Origin: a virus
DNA length: 24,915 nucleotides
Virus record (IMG/VR): IMGVR_UViG_3300032224_001359
Span: 1 to 24,915 of that record
Direction: 5' to 3' (one strand)
A program made the position numbers and the translations under genes. This document shows positions 1 through 5,818 of this stretch, in pieces (positions within the stretch are counted from its first letter, which is position 1; each line of letters begins with the position of its first letter). The notes under the pieces are model-generated. The model was not told the DNA's origin and made no database searches. It worked only from the letters and a program-made list of their open reading frames with translations.

Positions 1-2
1 CA

Positions 3-50
3 GCTTCAACAGCTCTATCAGCAACAATTACAATGACATCTTGGGCATAA
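3..50 (+). CDS. 3' end of a rightward gene, possibly a tail/fibre protein
   Basis: An open frame enters from the left edge and ends in TAA after fifteen codons reading ASTALSATITMTSWA. The phrasing resembles the end of the 2027-residue fibre gene in this window (LSSAKLTWTEAQA then stop), so this may be the tail of another structural gene. Only the stop codon and a strong terminator just downstream support it. The other two forward frames give either an early stop or a frame that runs into the terminator hairpin. The product cannot be named from this fragment. Confidence 0.35.
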   Translation, partial: ASTALSATITMTSWA

Positions 51-66
51 TCTTCCCAACACAAAC

Positions 67-99
67 AAAAAGCCCCCGGTTAATAGCCGGGGGCTTTTT
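67..99. terminator. Bidirectional intrinsic terminator
   Basis: A perfect 13-bp inverted repeat (67-79 with 87-99) has a 7-nt loop. Its arms begin with A5 and end with T5, so the hairpin carries a U-tract when read from either strand. It sits between a rightward gene ending at 50 and a leftward gene ending at 101, and so would end both convergent transcripts. Confidence 0.93.
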
Positions 100-100
100 G

Positions 101-415
101 CTATACCTTGACGCGATTTCTGCGTCGTAGTATCAATCGTCGTTCTTCTTCCGTAGTTCCTGCCCAGATACCGCTTTCGCGGTTTTCTATGGCCCACTCT
201 AAACAAGCAGTGTGGAACTGGCACGTTTTACATATCGGTTTAAGTTCTGTTTTTGCTCTTGCTTCTTCTACCCGATCTTCGGGGAAGAAAATAGCTAATT
301 CCAATTTTTGACAAGGTTGCGTTCCATCAAAAGACGGAGCGTTATTAATACCAGCCCTTCTTTTGCCAGAAACTCCACGCGTTGCATGCACCATTGGGGT
401 CATTCTCGGATCCAT
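101..415 (-). CDS. WhiB-like Fe-S transcriptional regulator
   Basis: A 104-residue protein with the WhiB layout: C35, then the C62-x2-C65-x5-C71 cluster that would hold a 4Fe-4S centre, then the GIWAG turn (82-86) and a basic tail (RRLILRRRNR) expected to touch DNA. WhiB proteins bind the primary sigma factor and tune promoter choice in Actinobacteria; phage copies can alter host or phage transcription. The chosen ATG is preceded by AAGAG a few bases upstream. Internal Met5 and Met8 are possible alternatives. The first 24 codons overlap the 3' end of the upstream lysin gene in another frame, implying coupled expression. The gene ends right at the terminator. Family assignment is secure; its target promoters are unknown. 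Confidence 0.93.
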   Translation of the reverse strand: MDPRMTPMVHATRGVSGKRRAGINNAPSFDGTQPCQKLELAIFFPEDRVEEARAKTELKPICKTCQFHTACLEWAIENRESGIWAGTTEEERRLILRRRNRVKV

Positions 416-890
416 ATCTCTTGTAAATATATCGTAGTCCGTATTTAATTTGGAGTTCGGCTACAGCGGTCTTTTCAACCTCGTAGTTGCCCCATGTTGA
501 GGGCATGAACTGGGCGATCCCGTAAGCACCAGAAGACTTGTTTAAAGACTTAGGGTTAAAGTGGCTTTCTTTCATCCACACGTTACGAAGACACTCCCAC
601 TCACTCATCTTCCAGTCTTTGGTAAAGACTGTCAAGAAAGCGAGCGCTTCAGCATCAAAGTATTTGACGCTGTCACTTGCCAAGGCCGCCTTGGCTGCTG
701 ACTTTGTTGTTTGCACTTTCATATGCGTTAGGTTAGCTGTAATCACCTTTTCAGGTTTTAAACTAGCCGGCGGTGCAATCGTCAAAGCATAGGCTGGTGT
801 CACCAAGTGAGCCATAAGGATAAACCCCGCTGCTACACCTGCTCCAACCTTTCGGAGATTAATCGTTAGATTAATTCTGATATTGAGCAT
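345..890 (-). CDS. Secreted lytic transglycosylase-like cell-wall hydrolase
   Basis: A 181-residue protein. Residues 1-36 form a signal sequence: a basic start, a hydrophobic stretch around 15-31 and an AYA-type cleavage site near 34-36. A spacer follows, then a lysozyme-fold transglycosylase domain (about 75-181) with the probable catalytic Glu108 in WMKESHFNP and the family motif SGAYGIAQFMPSTW (120-133). The C-terminus NAWSFWQKKGWY is typical of small actinobacterial transglycosylases. It should cut peptidoglycan glycan strands outside the membrane, so it is a candidate Sec-exported endolysin. AGGAG (898-902, minus strand) lies 7 nt from the ATG. It is co-transcribed with the downstream WhiB gene and divergent from the holin candidates. 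A virion-associated or host-derived role is possible. Confidence 0.82.
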   Translation of the reverse strand: MLNIRINLTINLRKVGAGVAAGFILMAHLVTPAYALTIAPPASLKPEKVITANLTHMKVQTTKSAAKAALASDSVKYFDAEALAFLTVFTKDWKMSEWECLRNVWMKESHFNPKSLNKSSGAYGIAQFMPSTWGNYEVEKTAVAELQIKYGLRYIYKRYGSENDPNGACNAWSFWQKKGWY

Positions 891-914
891 TTAATTGCTC
901 CTCTCAGTTGGCAA

Positions 915-935
915 AAGCCACCTTGTGAGTGGCTT
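915..935 (-). promoter_or_regulatory. Hairpin in the lysin mRNA leader
   Basis: A 7-bp inverted repeat (AAGCCAC at 915-921, GTGGCTT at 929-935) with a 7-nt loop lies 25 nt upstream of the lysin start. On the minus strand the stem runs into TTTT, so it resembles a weak attenuator. It is short and could simply be a structured leader. Confidence 0.4.
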
Positions 936-1085
936 CCTTAACTCTAGGTTGCCACAGAGTTACAAGATGAGTCAAGTTCAAACAGATATATTTTTTATAT
1001 TGAGACAAATTCACGCTTAGATGGTCTAATTTATTTATATAAATCTCGTGATTTGAGACGGACAACACACTCTTCTATTTTTAAC

Positions 1086-1113
1086 TTGACATCTTCTACA
1101 GAATGAGTATGTG
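1086..1113 (+). promoter_or_regulatory. Candidate promoter for the holin-like genes
   Basis: A perfect TTGACA -35 and a poor TATGTG -10 are separated by 16 nt. The -10 ends only 3 nt before the start codon and no Shine-Dalgarno sequence is visible, so any transcript from here would be leaderless or nearly so. Leaderless mRNAs are common in Actinobacteria. The weak -10 keeps confidence low. Confidence 0.3.
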
Positions 1114-1116
1114 TAA

Positions 1117-1353
1117 ATGACTATATCAGATTGGGCCGCATTAACCTCTGTTATTTTTGGAGTAGGCGGGGTAACTATCCTTGGAATTAAGTGGACCATC
1201 AAGCATTATCTAGCTGAACTTAAGCCTAATGGTGGATCTAGTATGCGTGACTCAATTAATAAAATTGCTTTTGACGTAACTGAAATGCGTGTATCAATGG
1301 CTCGCCTTGAAGGCCGCTTTGATCAGCATATTGACGAATCCCCTGAGTGGTAG
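1117..1353 (+). CDS. Small membrane protein, holin-like candidate
   Basis: A 78-residue protein with one hydrophobic segment at about 6-26, a short polar linker (KPNGGSSMRDSI), then an amphipathic, possibly coiled stretch (about 46-70) with an acidic end. Small actinophage membrane proteins with an NGGSS(M/L)RD motif often lie near lysis genes, but their role is not established. Here it is first in a two-gene unit with a second small membrane protein, and the lysin gene is divergent. A holin, antiholin or spanin-like role is plausible from location only. The start codon has no obvious ribosome binding site. Confidence 0.55.
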   Translation: MTISDWAALTSVIFGVGGVTILGIKWTIKHYLAELKPNGGSSMRDSINKIAFDVTEMRVSMARLEGRFDQHIDESPEW

Positions 1354-1415
1354 TACTTTTGTGGAGCTGAGGCGCTTTACACGTGGAGCCCTCACCTAAA
1401 ACGAAAGAGAGCAAA

Positions 1416-1610
1416 ATGAATACAGCACAACTTCAAGCAGCGTTTGGTTCTTATATCCGCGCATCAGCGGCAGCAGTAGCGGCTCTTTACATGAGCGGGA
1501 TTACGGATCCAAAGACCCTCCTTAACGCGTTCATTGCTGGACTCGTAGGACCGCTTGCAAAGGCACTCAATCCAAAAGACAAGTCAATTGGTATTGGTGC
1601 ATCTAAGTAA
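1416..1610 (+). CDS. Putative holin (small two-segment membrane protein)
   Basis: A 64-residue protein, MNTAQLQAAF onwards, with two hydrophobic segments (about 12-28 and 35-51) and an ending LNPKDKSIGIGASK. The layout of RASAAAVAALY, a turn with DPK, a second helix and ALNPKD matches small phage membrane proteins usually annotated as holins. The ATG at 1416 is preferred over an upstream in-frame GTG at 1383 because an AGAG-rich site (1404-1411) lies just upstream. A holin would form membrane lesions that trigger lysis. Since the candidate lysin appears to be secreted, this one may mainly dissipate membrane potential. The gene is followed by a strong terminator. Confidence 0.55.
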   Translation: MNTAQLQAAFGSYIRASAAAVAALYMSGITDPKTLLNAFIAGLVGPLAKALNPKDKSIGIGASK

Positions 1611-1621
1611 CTAGGTTTACC

Positions 1622-1657
1622 AAAAGAGGGGCTGATAGAGATATCAGCTCCTTTTTT
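1622..1657 (+). terminator. Intrinsic terminator after the holin-like genes
   Basis: The stem GGGGCTGATA (1628-1637) pairs with TATCAGCTCC (1642-1651), with one G-U pair and the tetraloop GAGA, followed by T6. The weaker A-T flank extends the stem. A TATACT element (1662-1667) follows directly and could be a -10 for the next operon, but no -35 is visible. Confidence 0.87.
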
Positions 1658-1683
1658 GTTGTATACTGATTGCGGAGGTAATA

Positions 1684-1917
1684 ATGATTAAATGTGCTAA
1701 TTGCGAGGCAGCAGCTGTTTACACAGTAGCTAACCCTGCGGCTAATTCTGTTGACTATTGTTCTACTTGTTTACCACGCTGGCTACTTACCGAGGCCGCT
1801 GAGGGTAACTTTGCTCTTCGTTCCGAGGAGCCAAAGAAAGAAGAAGAAAAGCCAAAAGCTGTAAAAAAGAAAGCAGAAGAGACCGTAGAGGAAACTCCTG
1901 CCGATGAGAGTAACTAA
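1684..1917 (+). CDS. Small CxxC/CxxC zinc-ribbon-like protein
   Basis: A 77-residue protein whose first half carries C4-x2-C7 and C26-x2-C29 around VYTVANPAANSVDYC, a likely zinc knuckle. The second half (about 47-77) is a highly charged Lys/Glu tail that is probably disordered. A strong GGAGG (1674-1678) precedes the ATG. It is the first of five coupled genes leading to the terminase and overlaps the next gene by 14 nt. Similar short proteins with the phrase VANPAAN occur in actinophage structural regions, as I recall, without known function. DNA, RNA or protein binding is possible. Confidence 0.75.
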   Translation: MIKCANCEAAAVYTVANPAANSVDYCSTCLPRWLLTEAAEGNFALRSEEPKKEEEKPKAVKKKAEETVEETPADESN

Positions 1918-2167
1918 GAGAAACGCAGTTCAGGTACACCCTGTACCAAAAACTATGATGGACCCTAAAGGTCCTTTTCCTAGAGAACTCTTTGATGAAC
2001 CAGATATTGTTGTGGACTATGAGCCACAAGATAATGAAGACGGTAGCAACTTCCCTTTAGGAGCTACCGTTCAAAATGACTTCAAACCTATACGATATTT
2101 ACGTTGTTCTGTATGCTTAGTCCGGGTATTAGAAACCGAGACTCAAAATCACGTTTGTGAGGAATAA
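1904..2167 (+). CDS. Small putative zinc-binding protein
   Basis: An 87-residue protein. Residues 1-60 are polar and acidic with many prolines. The C-terminus holds C68-x2-C71, then H83 and C85 (CSVC ... NHVC), a compact zinc-finger-like ligand set. It begins inside the preceding gene (14-nt overlap), and its stop overlaps the next start as TAATG, so translation is probably coupled through all three genes. No known family is recognised. Confidence 0.7.
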   Translation: MRVTKRNAVQVHPVPKTMMDPKGPFPRELFDEPDIVVDYEPQDNEDGSNFPLGATVQNDFKPIRYLRCSVCLVRVLETETQNHVCEE

Positions 2168-2712
2168 TGGTTAGACGTAGTAAGGCTTATCAAGAAGGCA
2201 TGGCCCGTGCAAGCGAAGAGTTAGCTAGGGTTAAGTCAAATTCTTTAAAGTCGGTTGAAAAACGCGAACTTGCTGAGGGTAAAACAGAAGTAGCCAAAGA
2301 TACCGACTGGCTTGTTAACGTTCCAAAAGAATTAAAGAACGCTGGGGCTGAAGTTAAGAACGCCCCTACTACAAACCAAGAGCGGCCGCGAGCTTGGACT
2401 ATTGCGTATCACCCAACTGACAAAAAGCTTATTGTTGTTTTTAGAGATAACACCTGGTGGCAATATAACAACGTCCCTACCCATTTGTGGGAAGGCTTAA
2501 AGGCTAGTGGCTCTACCGGTAAGTTCCTTAGATCCTCTGGGCTTGATCAATGGCCTGATATGGGGCCAGCTAATATGGATGATTTTTCTTCTGGGGCTAA
2601 AGAACGCATTAGCCAAACAGCTATGATTAGCAGCAAGCTAGGTAAGCAACTACCGGATGACTTTAATATTAAAAACTTTACAGCAAAGGAACTATTTAAC
2701 GAGATTCTATGA
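2167..2712 (+). CDS. KTSC-domain protein
   Basis: A 181-residue protein. Residues 1-70 are charged and helical. Residues about 77-126 match the KTSC fold: WTIAYHPTDKKLIVVF, then a WWQYNNVP strand-turn, then LKASGSTGKFL. The C-terminal 50 residues are unassigned. KTSC domains occur alone or fused in many phage and bacterial proteins, often near nucleic-acid functions; the biochemical role is poorly defined. The gene overlaps its 3' neighbour by ATGA and its 5' neighbour by one base, so it is embedded in the coupled pre-terminase operon. Confidence 0.75.
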   Translation: MVRRSKAYQEGMARASEELARVKSNSLKSVEKRELAEGKTEVAKDTDWLVNVPKELKNAGAEVKNAPTTNQERPRAWTIAYHPTDKKLIVVFRDNTWWQYNNVPTHLWEGLKASGSTGKFLRSSGLDQWPDMGPANMDDFSSGAKERISQTAMISSKLGKQLPDDFNIKNFTAKELFNEIL

Positions 2713-3008
2713 AAACATACGGACAACTATACGTCGGAACACTTGAGTACTACCACCGCAAATTTCTACCAATCGCTGAGATCGGTTGGACTCAAGAAAC
2801 AGACCACCCTTACCGTAAAGGCTCTTGCCTAGTTTTTAGGCTCCCATTTACCAAACCTGGGTTTTACATTGGAAAGTGGATTCCTGGATCTGAGTTGCCA
2901 TTTGAAGACGATAATGCAATAGACTCCCGCCTATCGGATGCTATGAAGGTCCGCAAAATTTGGGAACCGGAGGACGGCAGCTATGAAGAAGCTTTTTTCA
3001 AAGAATAG
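2709..3008 (+). CDS. Hypothetical protein in the pre-terminase operon
   Basis: A 99-residue soluble protein rich in aromatic residues (YGQLYVGTLEYYHRKF, GFYIGKWIPGSELPF), with a short acidic C-terminus. No family is recognised. The start overlaps the stop of the KTSC gene (ATGA) and its last 26 nt overlap the next gene, which supports it as a real coupled gene. Its position just before the packaging genes is the only functional hint. Confidence 0.7.
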   Translation: MKTYGQLYVGTLEYYHRKFLPIAEIGWTQETDHPYRKGSCLVFRLPFTKPGFYIGKWIPGSELPFEDDNAIDSRLSDAMKVRKIWEPEDGSYEEAFFKE

Positions 3009-3234
3009 TGAATCTTGGGATAAACCGTTTTCTGAAAAAGTAGCAAAGCGTGTATCTAGAATCCCTACAGCAGAGTTAGAGATGTGGCTAGAACAGTCCA
3101 TTTATGAAGTTGGTCGTTGCCTTTCTGGTTACACCAAGAGCCGTGAAATGGTTTATTTACAAGAAGCAAGGACTGGGGCTGAGGCTCTTCATGCTGTCGT
3201 TGAAGAACTTTACAAAAGAAACGTTAAGCCTTAA
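2983..3234 (+). CDS. Small helical protein upstream of the terminase
   Basis: An 83-residue protein, basic at the N-terminus, then mainly helical (ELEMWLEQSIYEVGRCLSGY, ARTGAEALHAVVEELYKRN). A good GGAGG (2969-2973) lies 9 nt before the ATG, inside the previous gene. Conserved small actinophage proteins with a W-L-x-Q and GRCLS pattern look similar, but their function is unknown. Because no small terminase is visible, this helical protein next to the large subunit is one candidate, on position only. Confidence 0.7.
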   Translation: MKKLFSKNSESWDKPFSEKVAKRVSRIPTAELEMWLEQSIYEVGRCLSGYTKSREMVYLQEARTGAEALHAVVEELYKRNVKP

Positions 3235-3239
3235 ATAGA

Positions 3240-3261
3240 TTTGTCGACTTTATGCTAAAAT
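3240..3261 (+). promoter_or_regulatory. Candidate extended -10 promoter with TTTGTCGAC box
   Basis: TTTGTCGAC (3240-3248) is followed after 7 nt by TAAAAT (3256-3261), which is preceded by TG at the -15/-14 position, giving an extended -10. The same 9-mer precedes the portal gene at 5819. There is no convincing -35 at the usual spacing, so the box may itself be an activator or operator site. Confidence 0.45.
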
Positions 3262-3301
3262 AGGTCTTGCCTCTCTCTTCCTCTCCCCGTGTGGTGGCAG
3301 C

Positions 3302-3334
3302 AAAGGGCCCTGGGTTTAACCGCCCAGGCTTTTT
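3302..3334 (+). terminator. Terminator-like hairpin in the terminase leader
   Basis: CCTGGG (3309-3314) pairs with CCCAGG (3323-3328) across an 8-nt loop. With one bulged C the stem extends into the flanking AAAGGG and CTTTTT, and T5 follows at 3330-3334. It lies between a promoter-like element and the terminase start at 3360, so it could attenuate the operon or end a short leader RNA. A pyrimidine-rich tract (3266-3289) precedes it. Confidence 0.65.
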
Positions 3335-3359
3335 GTTTTTAACTAGACTTAAGGTTAAT

Positions 3360-4949
3360 ATGGAAAACAACATTGTTCTAGAAGATGACGACGAAGAGTT
3401 CTTCCCCGTAAACGAGGATGAAGAAGACCTTGCGCCGGAAGAAGAAATTGAAGAGCTTGACGAACTATCAAAAGAGTTTGTCCGAAAGATAACTGATCGC
3501 ACAATTCAATTTATGACCGCACTTGTGGGTCATGAGTTACACCCATATCAAATGCCTCTTGCACGTCGCATTATTGAATCTGTAATTATTAATGACGGTG
3601 AAGAAATAACAGCACTTGCTGCACGTCAGTCGGGTAAGTCGGAAACTATTGCTAACACTGTAGCTACACTCATGGTGTTGTTACCTAGACTTGCAAAAAT
3701 GTACCCAGATCTTCTTGGTAAATTTAAAGAAGGTATTTGGATTGGTATGTTTGCTCCTGTTGAAGGTCAGGTAGAAACACTTTTTGGTCGTACAGTAAAT
3801 AGACTTACATCAGAAAGAGCGCTTGAGATCCTTGGCGATCCGGAGATCGACGACAGCCTAGGTAAAGTACCTGGGGTTACTCGTCAAATTAAACTTAAGA
3901 ATTCAGGCTCATCTCTTATGATGATGACAGCTAACCCTAGAGCTAAAATTGAATCTAAGTCTTTCCATTTAATTGTTATTGATGAGTGCCAGGAGGCAGA
4001 CGACTTTGTTGTATCAAAATCTATTAGCCCTATGCTTGCTTACTACTCAGGAACTATGGTTAAGACAGGCACTCCAACTACAAGTAAGAACAACTTTTAC
4101 CGCTCGATCCAATTAAACAAGCGTAGGCAGACCGGTCGCAGCTCACGCCAAAATCATTTTGAATGGGATTGGCGAGATGTAGCTAAAGTAAATGTTAATT
4201 ACGGTAAGTTTATTAAAAAAGAAATGCTTCGCATTGGGGAGGACTCTGATGAGTTCCAGATGTCGTACTCATGCAAATGGTTGCTGGAGCGAGGAATGTT
4301 CGTTACATCAGCTATTATGGACGAGCTCGGAGACACCTCACAAGAAACCGTTAAAGCTTGGCATAGAACACCAGTCGTTGTCGGAATTGACCCAGCAAGA
4401 AAACTTGACTCAACAGTAGTTACAGTTGTCTGGGTTGACTGGGATAGACCGGATGAGTTTGGTTATTACGACCACAGAGTTTTGAATTGGTTAGAGATCC
4501 AAGGCGATGACTGGGAGGATCAGTACTTCCAAATTGTTAGCTTCCTTAATAACTATGACGTACTAGCTGTTGGTATTGATGCTAACGGTGTTGGTGATGC
4601 AGTAGCCCAACGTATGAAGATTCTTCTACCAAGATCAGAGGTTCACTCAATAGGTAGTAGCCAGCCGGAGCAATCAAAGCGTTGGAAGCACCTTAAAGCT
4701 TTAATTGACCGACGTATGGTTGGTTGGCCGGCGCATGCAAAAACTCGCCGCCTTCGCACCTGGAAGCGTTTCTATCAACAAATGACAGACTTGGAGACTA
4801 AGTTTCAGGGCCCTAACTTTTTGGCACATGCCCCAGACGAAGCTCACGCCCACGACGACTACGCAGATTCTTTGGCTATTGCTTGCGCCCTAACCATGGA
4901 CTTAACCATGCCGCAGGTAGAAGTATCTTCCTCACCCTTTTTCAGATAA
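3360..4949 (+). CDS. terL: Terminase large subunit
   Basis: A 529-residue DNA-packaging motor. The ATPase half has a Q-like motif HPYQ (61-64), Walker A ARQSGKSE (88-95), Walker B IVIDE (205-209) and the coupling motif TGTPT (236-240). The RNase-H-like nuclease half has Asp344 in GIDPARKLD, Asp407 in GIDANGVGD and the Asp499-Asp500/Asp503 region (HDDYADS). It cleaves concatemers and pumps DNA through the portal. The start at 3360 is chosen because the upstream in-frame extension (a non-ATG start at 3267) would run through the leader hairpin; only a weak AAGG lies before the ATG. Residues 8-36 are unusually acidic. Length and motif order are normal. Confidence 0.96.
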   Translation: MENNIVLEDDDEEFFPVNEDEEDLAPEEEIEELDELSKEFVRKITDRTIQFMTALVGHELHPYQMPLARRIIESVIINDGEEITALAARQSGKSETIANTVATLMVLLPRLAKMYPDLLGKFKEGIWIGMFAPVEGQVETLFGRTVNRLTSERALEILGDPEIDDSLGKVPGVTRQIKLKNSGSSLMMMTANPRAKIESKSFHLIVIDECQEADDFVVSKSISPMLAYYSGTMVKTGTPTTSKNNFYRSIQLNKRRQTGRSSRQNHFEWDWRDVAKVNVNYGKFIKKEMLRIGEDSDEFQMSYSCKWLLERGMFVTSAIMDELGDTSQETVKAWHRTPVVVGIDPARKLDSTVVTVVWVDWDRPDEFGYYDHRVLNWLEIQGDDWEDQYFQIVSFLNNYDVLAVGIDANGVGDAVAQRMKILLPRSEVHSIGSSQPEQSKRWKHLKALIDRRMVGWPAHAKTRRLRTWKRFYQQMTDLETKFQGPNFLAHAPDEAHAHDDYADSLAIACALTMDLTMPQVEVSSSPFFR

Positions 4950-4976
4950 TTTTTACTTTAGCCTGTTTATACCCTT

Positions 4977-5005
4977 TAAAAGTAGGACACTTTTACCGAG
5001 GTCCT
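4977..5005 (+). promoter_or_regulatory. Inverted repeat with possible pseudoknot before gene 5029
   Basis: TAAAAGT (4977-4983) and ACTTTTA (4989-4995) form a 7-bp stem whose whole loop, AGGAC (4984-4988), is complementary to GTCCT at 5001-5005. This could be an H-type pseudoknot or two competing hairpins. It ends 12 nt before the AGGAG ribosome site (5018-5022). It could equally be a protein-binding operator. Confidence 0.4.
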
Positions 5006-5028
5006 CAACCGATATTTAGGAGTCATTA

Positions 5029-5427
5029 ATGACAATTGCACCAGATCCAAAGTTCCCTGAAAAAGTAGGAGCTATTTACGACCGCAAGATGGCAGGCGCT
5101 GTTCCAGGACAACGCGGACCACTTCGTTTTGAAGAAGGCATTGCAACTGACACAGACGTACCAGCTCAGTTTACAAACGGAGCTATGCAGGGATACATGC
5201 CTGCGGCAGGTCGTGCTAATCGTAATGCACCTGTTTGGCAGAAGACAGCTGAAGAGACAATGCGTGAACGCGCACACGTTGGTTCAGCTGCATGGGTAGA
5301 AGCACCACAAAACTTGACAGACTTTGCTGCTGGCGGTTTTGCTGATCACGGCGACAATCGTTTCGAAGAAGTTGTTCGCAGCGGCGCTCGTCAGAGTGCT
5401 ATGAACCCTGCTGTAGTCCAGGACTAA
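5029..5427 (+). CDS. Hypothetical protein between terminase and portal
   Basis: A 132-residue, soluble, Ala/Gly-rich protein with no membrane segment or recognisable motif. It reads like an extended, low-complexity virion protein (MPAAGRANRNAPVW, FAAGGFADHG). A strong AGGAG (5018-5022) lies 6 nt before the ATG, and the gene has its own structured leader and a long hairpin behind it, suggesting high, separately tuned expression. A minor head or internal protein is a guess from position. Confidence 0.75.
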   Translation: MTIAPDPKFPEKVGAIYDRKMAGAVPGQRGPLRFEEGIATDTDVPAQFTNGAMQGYMPAAGRANRNAPVWQKTAEETMRERAHVGSAAWVEAPQNLTDFAAGGFADHGDNRFEEVVRSGARQSAMNPAVVQD

Positions 5428-5434
5428 TTTAATA

Positions 5435-5486
5435 AAGTTTCTCGTCCCCCGTTTCTACGGCGAATACGTGGCGGGGGCGAGAACTT
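5435..5486 (+). terminator. Long imperfect hairpin after gene 5029
   Basis: CCCCCG (5446-5451) pairs with CGGGGG (5472-5477), TTCTCG (5439-5444) with CGAGAA (5478-5483) and AAG (5435-5437) with CTT (5484-5486), with single bulged T bases at 5438 and 5445. An inner CTACG/CGTGG stem (5455-5459/5467-5471) folds the loop. The 3' flank CTTCTTTATAA is only partly T-rich, so partial termination or 3'-end protection is likelier than full termination. Confidence 0.65.
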
Positions 5487-5503
5487 CTTTATAAGGATTT
5501 AAA

Positions 5504-5815
5504 ATGCTGATCAGAGGTCAAGAAGTAAAAGAGGGTCCAAAGCAGTTACCTGCCAACCCTAAGCTTTACAACATGGTTAGAACCCAAGCTAAGACTCGTT
5601 TTTCAAAACAATCACCAGCATCTGCTCACTGGATACACGCAAAGTATATTCAAATGGGTGGAAAGTTTGTTGATTCAAAGAAAGATATTGATCCTCGATT
5701 CAGAGACTACGTAGAAGAAGAAAAAGAGAAAAAAGAAAAGGCAATGAAGAAAAAAGTTACCAAGCCAGTTGGCAAGGGAACCATTGCCGGTGAATCTTTC
5801 CGACGCCACTTTTAG
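5504..5815 (+). CDS. Small basic hypothetical protein before the portal
   Basis: A 103-residue protein with a conserved-looking core (PASAHWIHAKYIQMGGKFVDSKKDIDPRFRDY split around residues 38-69), followed by a Lys/Glu helix (about 70-87) and a basic end. AAGGA (5493-5497) lies 6 nt upstream of the ATG. I recall actinophage proteins with the HWxHxxYxxxGGxFVDS phrase next to portal genes, but no function is established. A packaging or head-assembly role is inferred only from position and charge. Confidence 0.75.
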   Translation: MLIRGQEVKEGPKQLPANPKLYNMVRTQAKTRFSKQSPASAHWIHAKYIQMGGKFVDSKKDIDPRFRDYVEEEKEKKEKAMKKKVTKPVGKGTIAGESFRRHF

Positions 5816-5818
5816 CGG

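Larger units (their letters stand above)
891..1116. promoter_or_regulatory. Divergent intergenic control region
   Basis: A 226-bp AT-rich gap between leftward and rightward transcription units, so both units should start here. It contains an exact palindrome ATTTATATAAAT (1033-1044) and, on the plus strand, TTGACA (1086-1091) followed 16 nt later by TATGTG (1108-1113) just before the ATG at 1117. No clear sigma-70 pair was found for the minus direction. No open frame of note is present. Confidence 0.5.

Noticed and set aside
538-792. Forward 84-codon open frame across the lysin gene
   Set aside because: It is antisense to a well-supported transglycosylase and has no ribosome site or family resemblance.
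1033-1044. Palindrome ATTTATATAAAT as a specific operator
   Set aside because: It is a simple AT palindrome in an AT-rich gap, likely to arise by chance, with no second copy seen.
3266-3334. Leader RNA as a tRNA or known riboswitch
   Set aside because: No cloverleaf arms, CCA-like end or recognisable aptamer; only one hairpin.
3267-3359. N-terminal extension of the terminase from a non-ATG codon at 3267
   Set aside because: The extra 31 residues come from the leader and hairpin sequence and match nothing in the family; the ATG at 3360 starts the expected protein.
3224-3502. Minus-strand Ser-rich open frame over the start of the terminase gene
   Set aside because: It is the shadow of the acidic GAA/GAT run at the terminase N-terminus and covers the leader hairpin.
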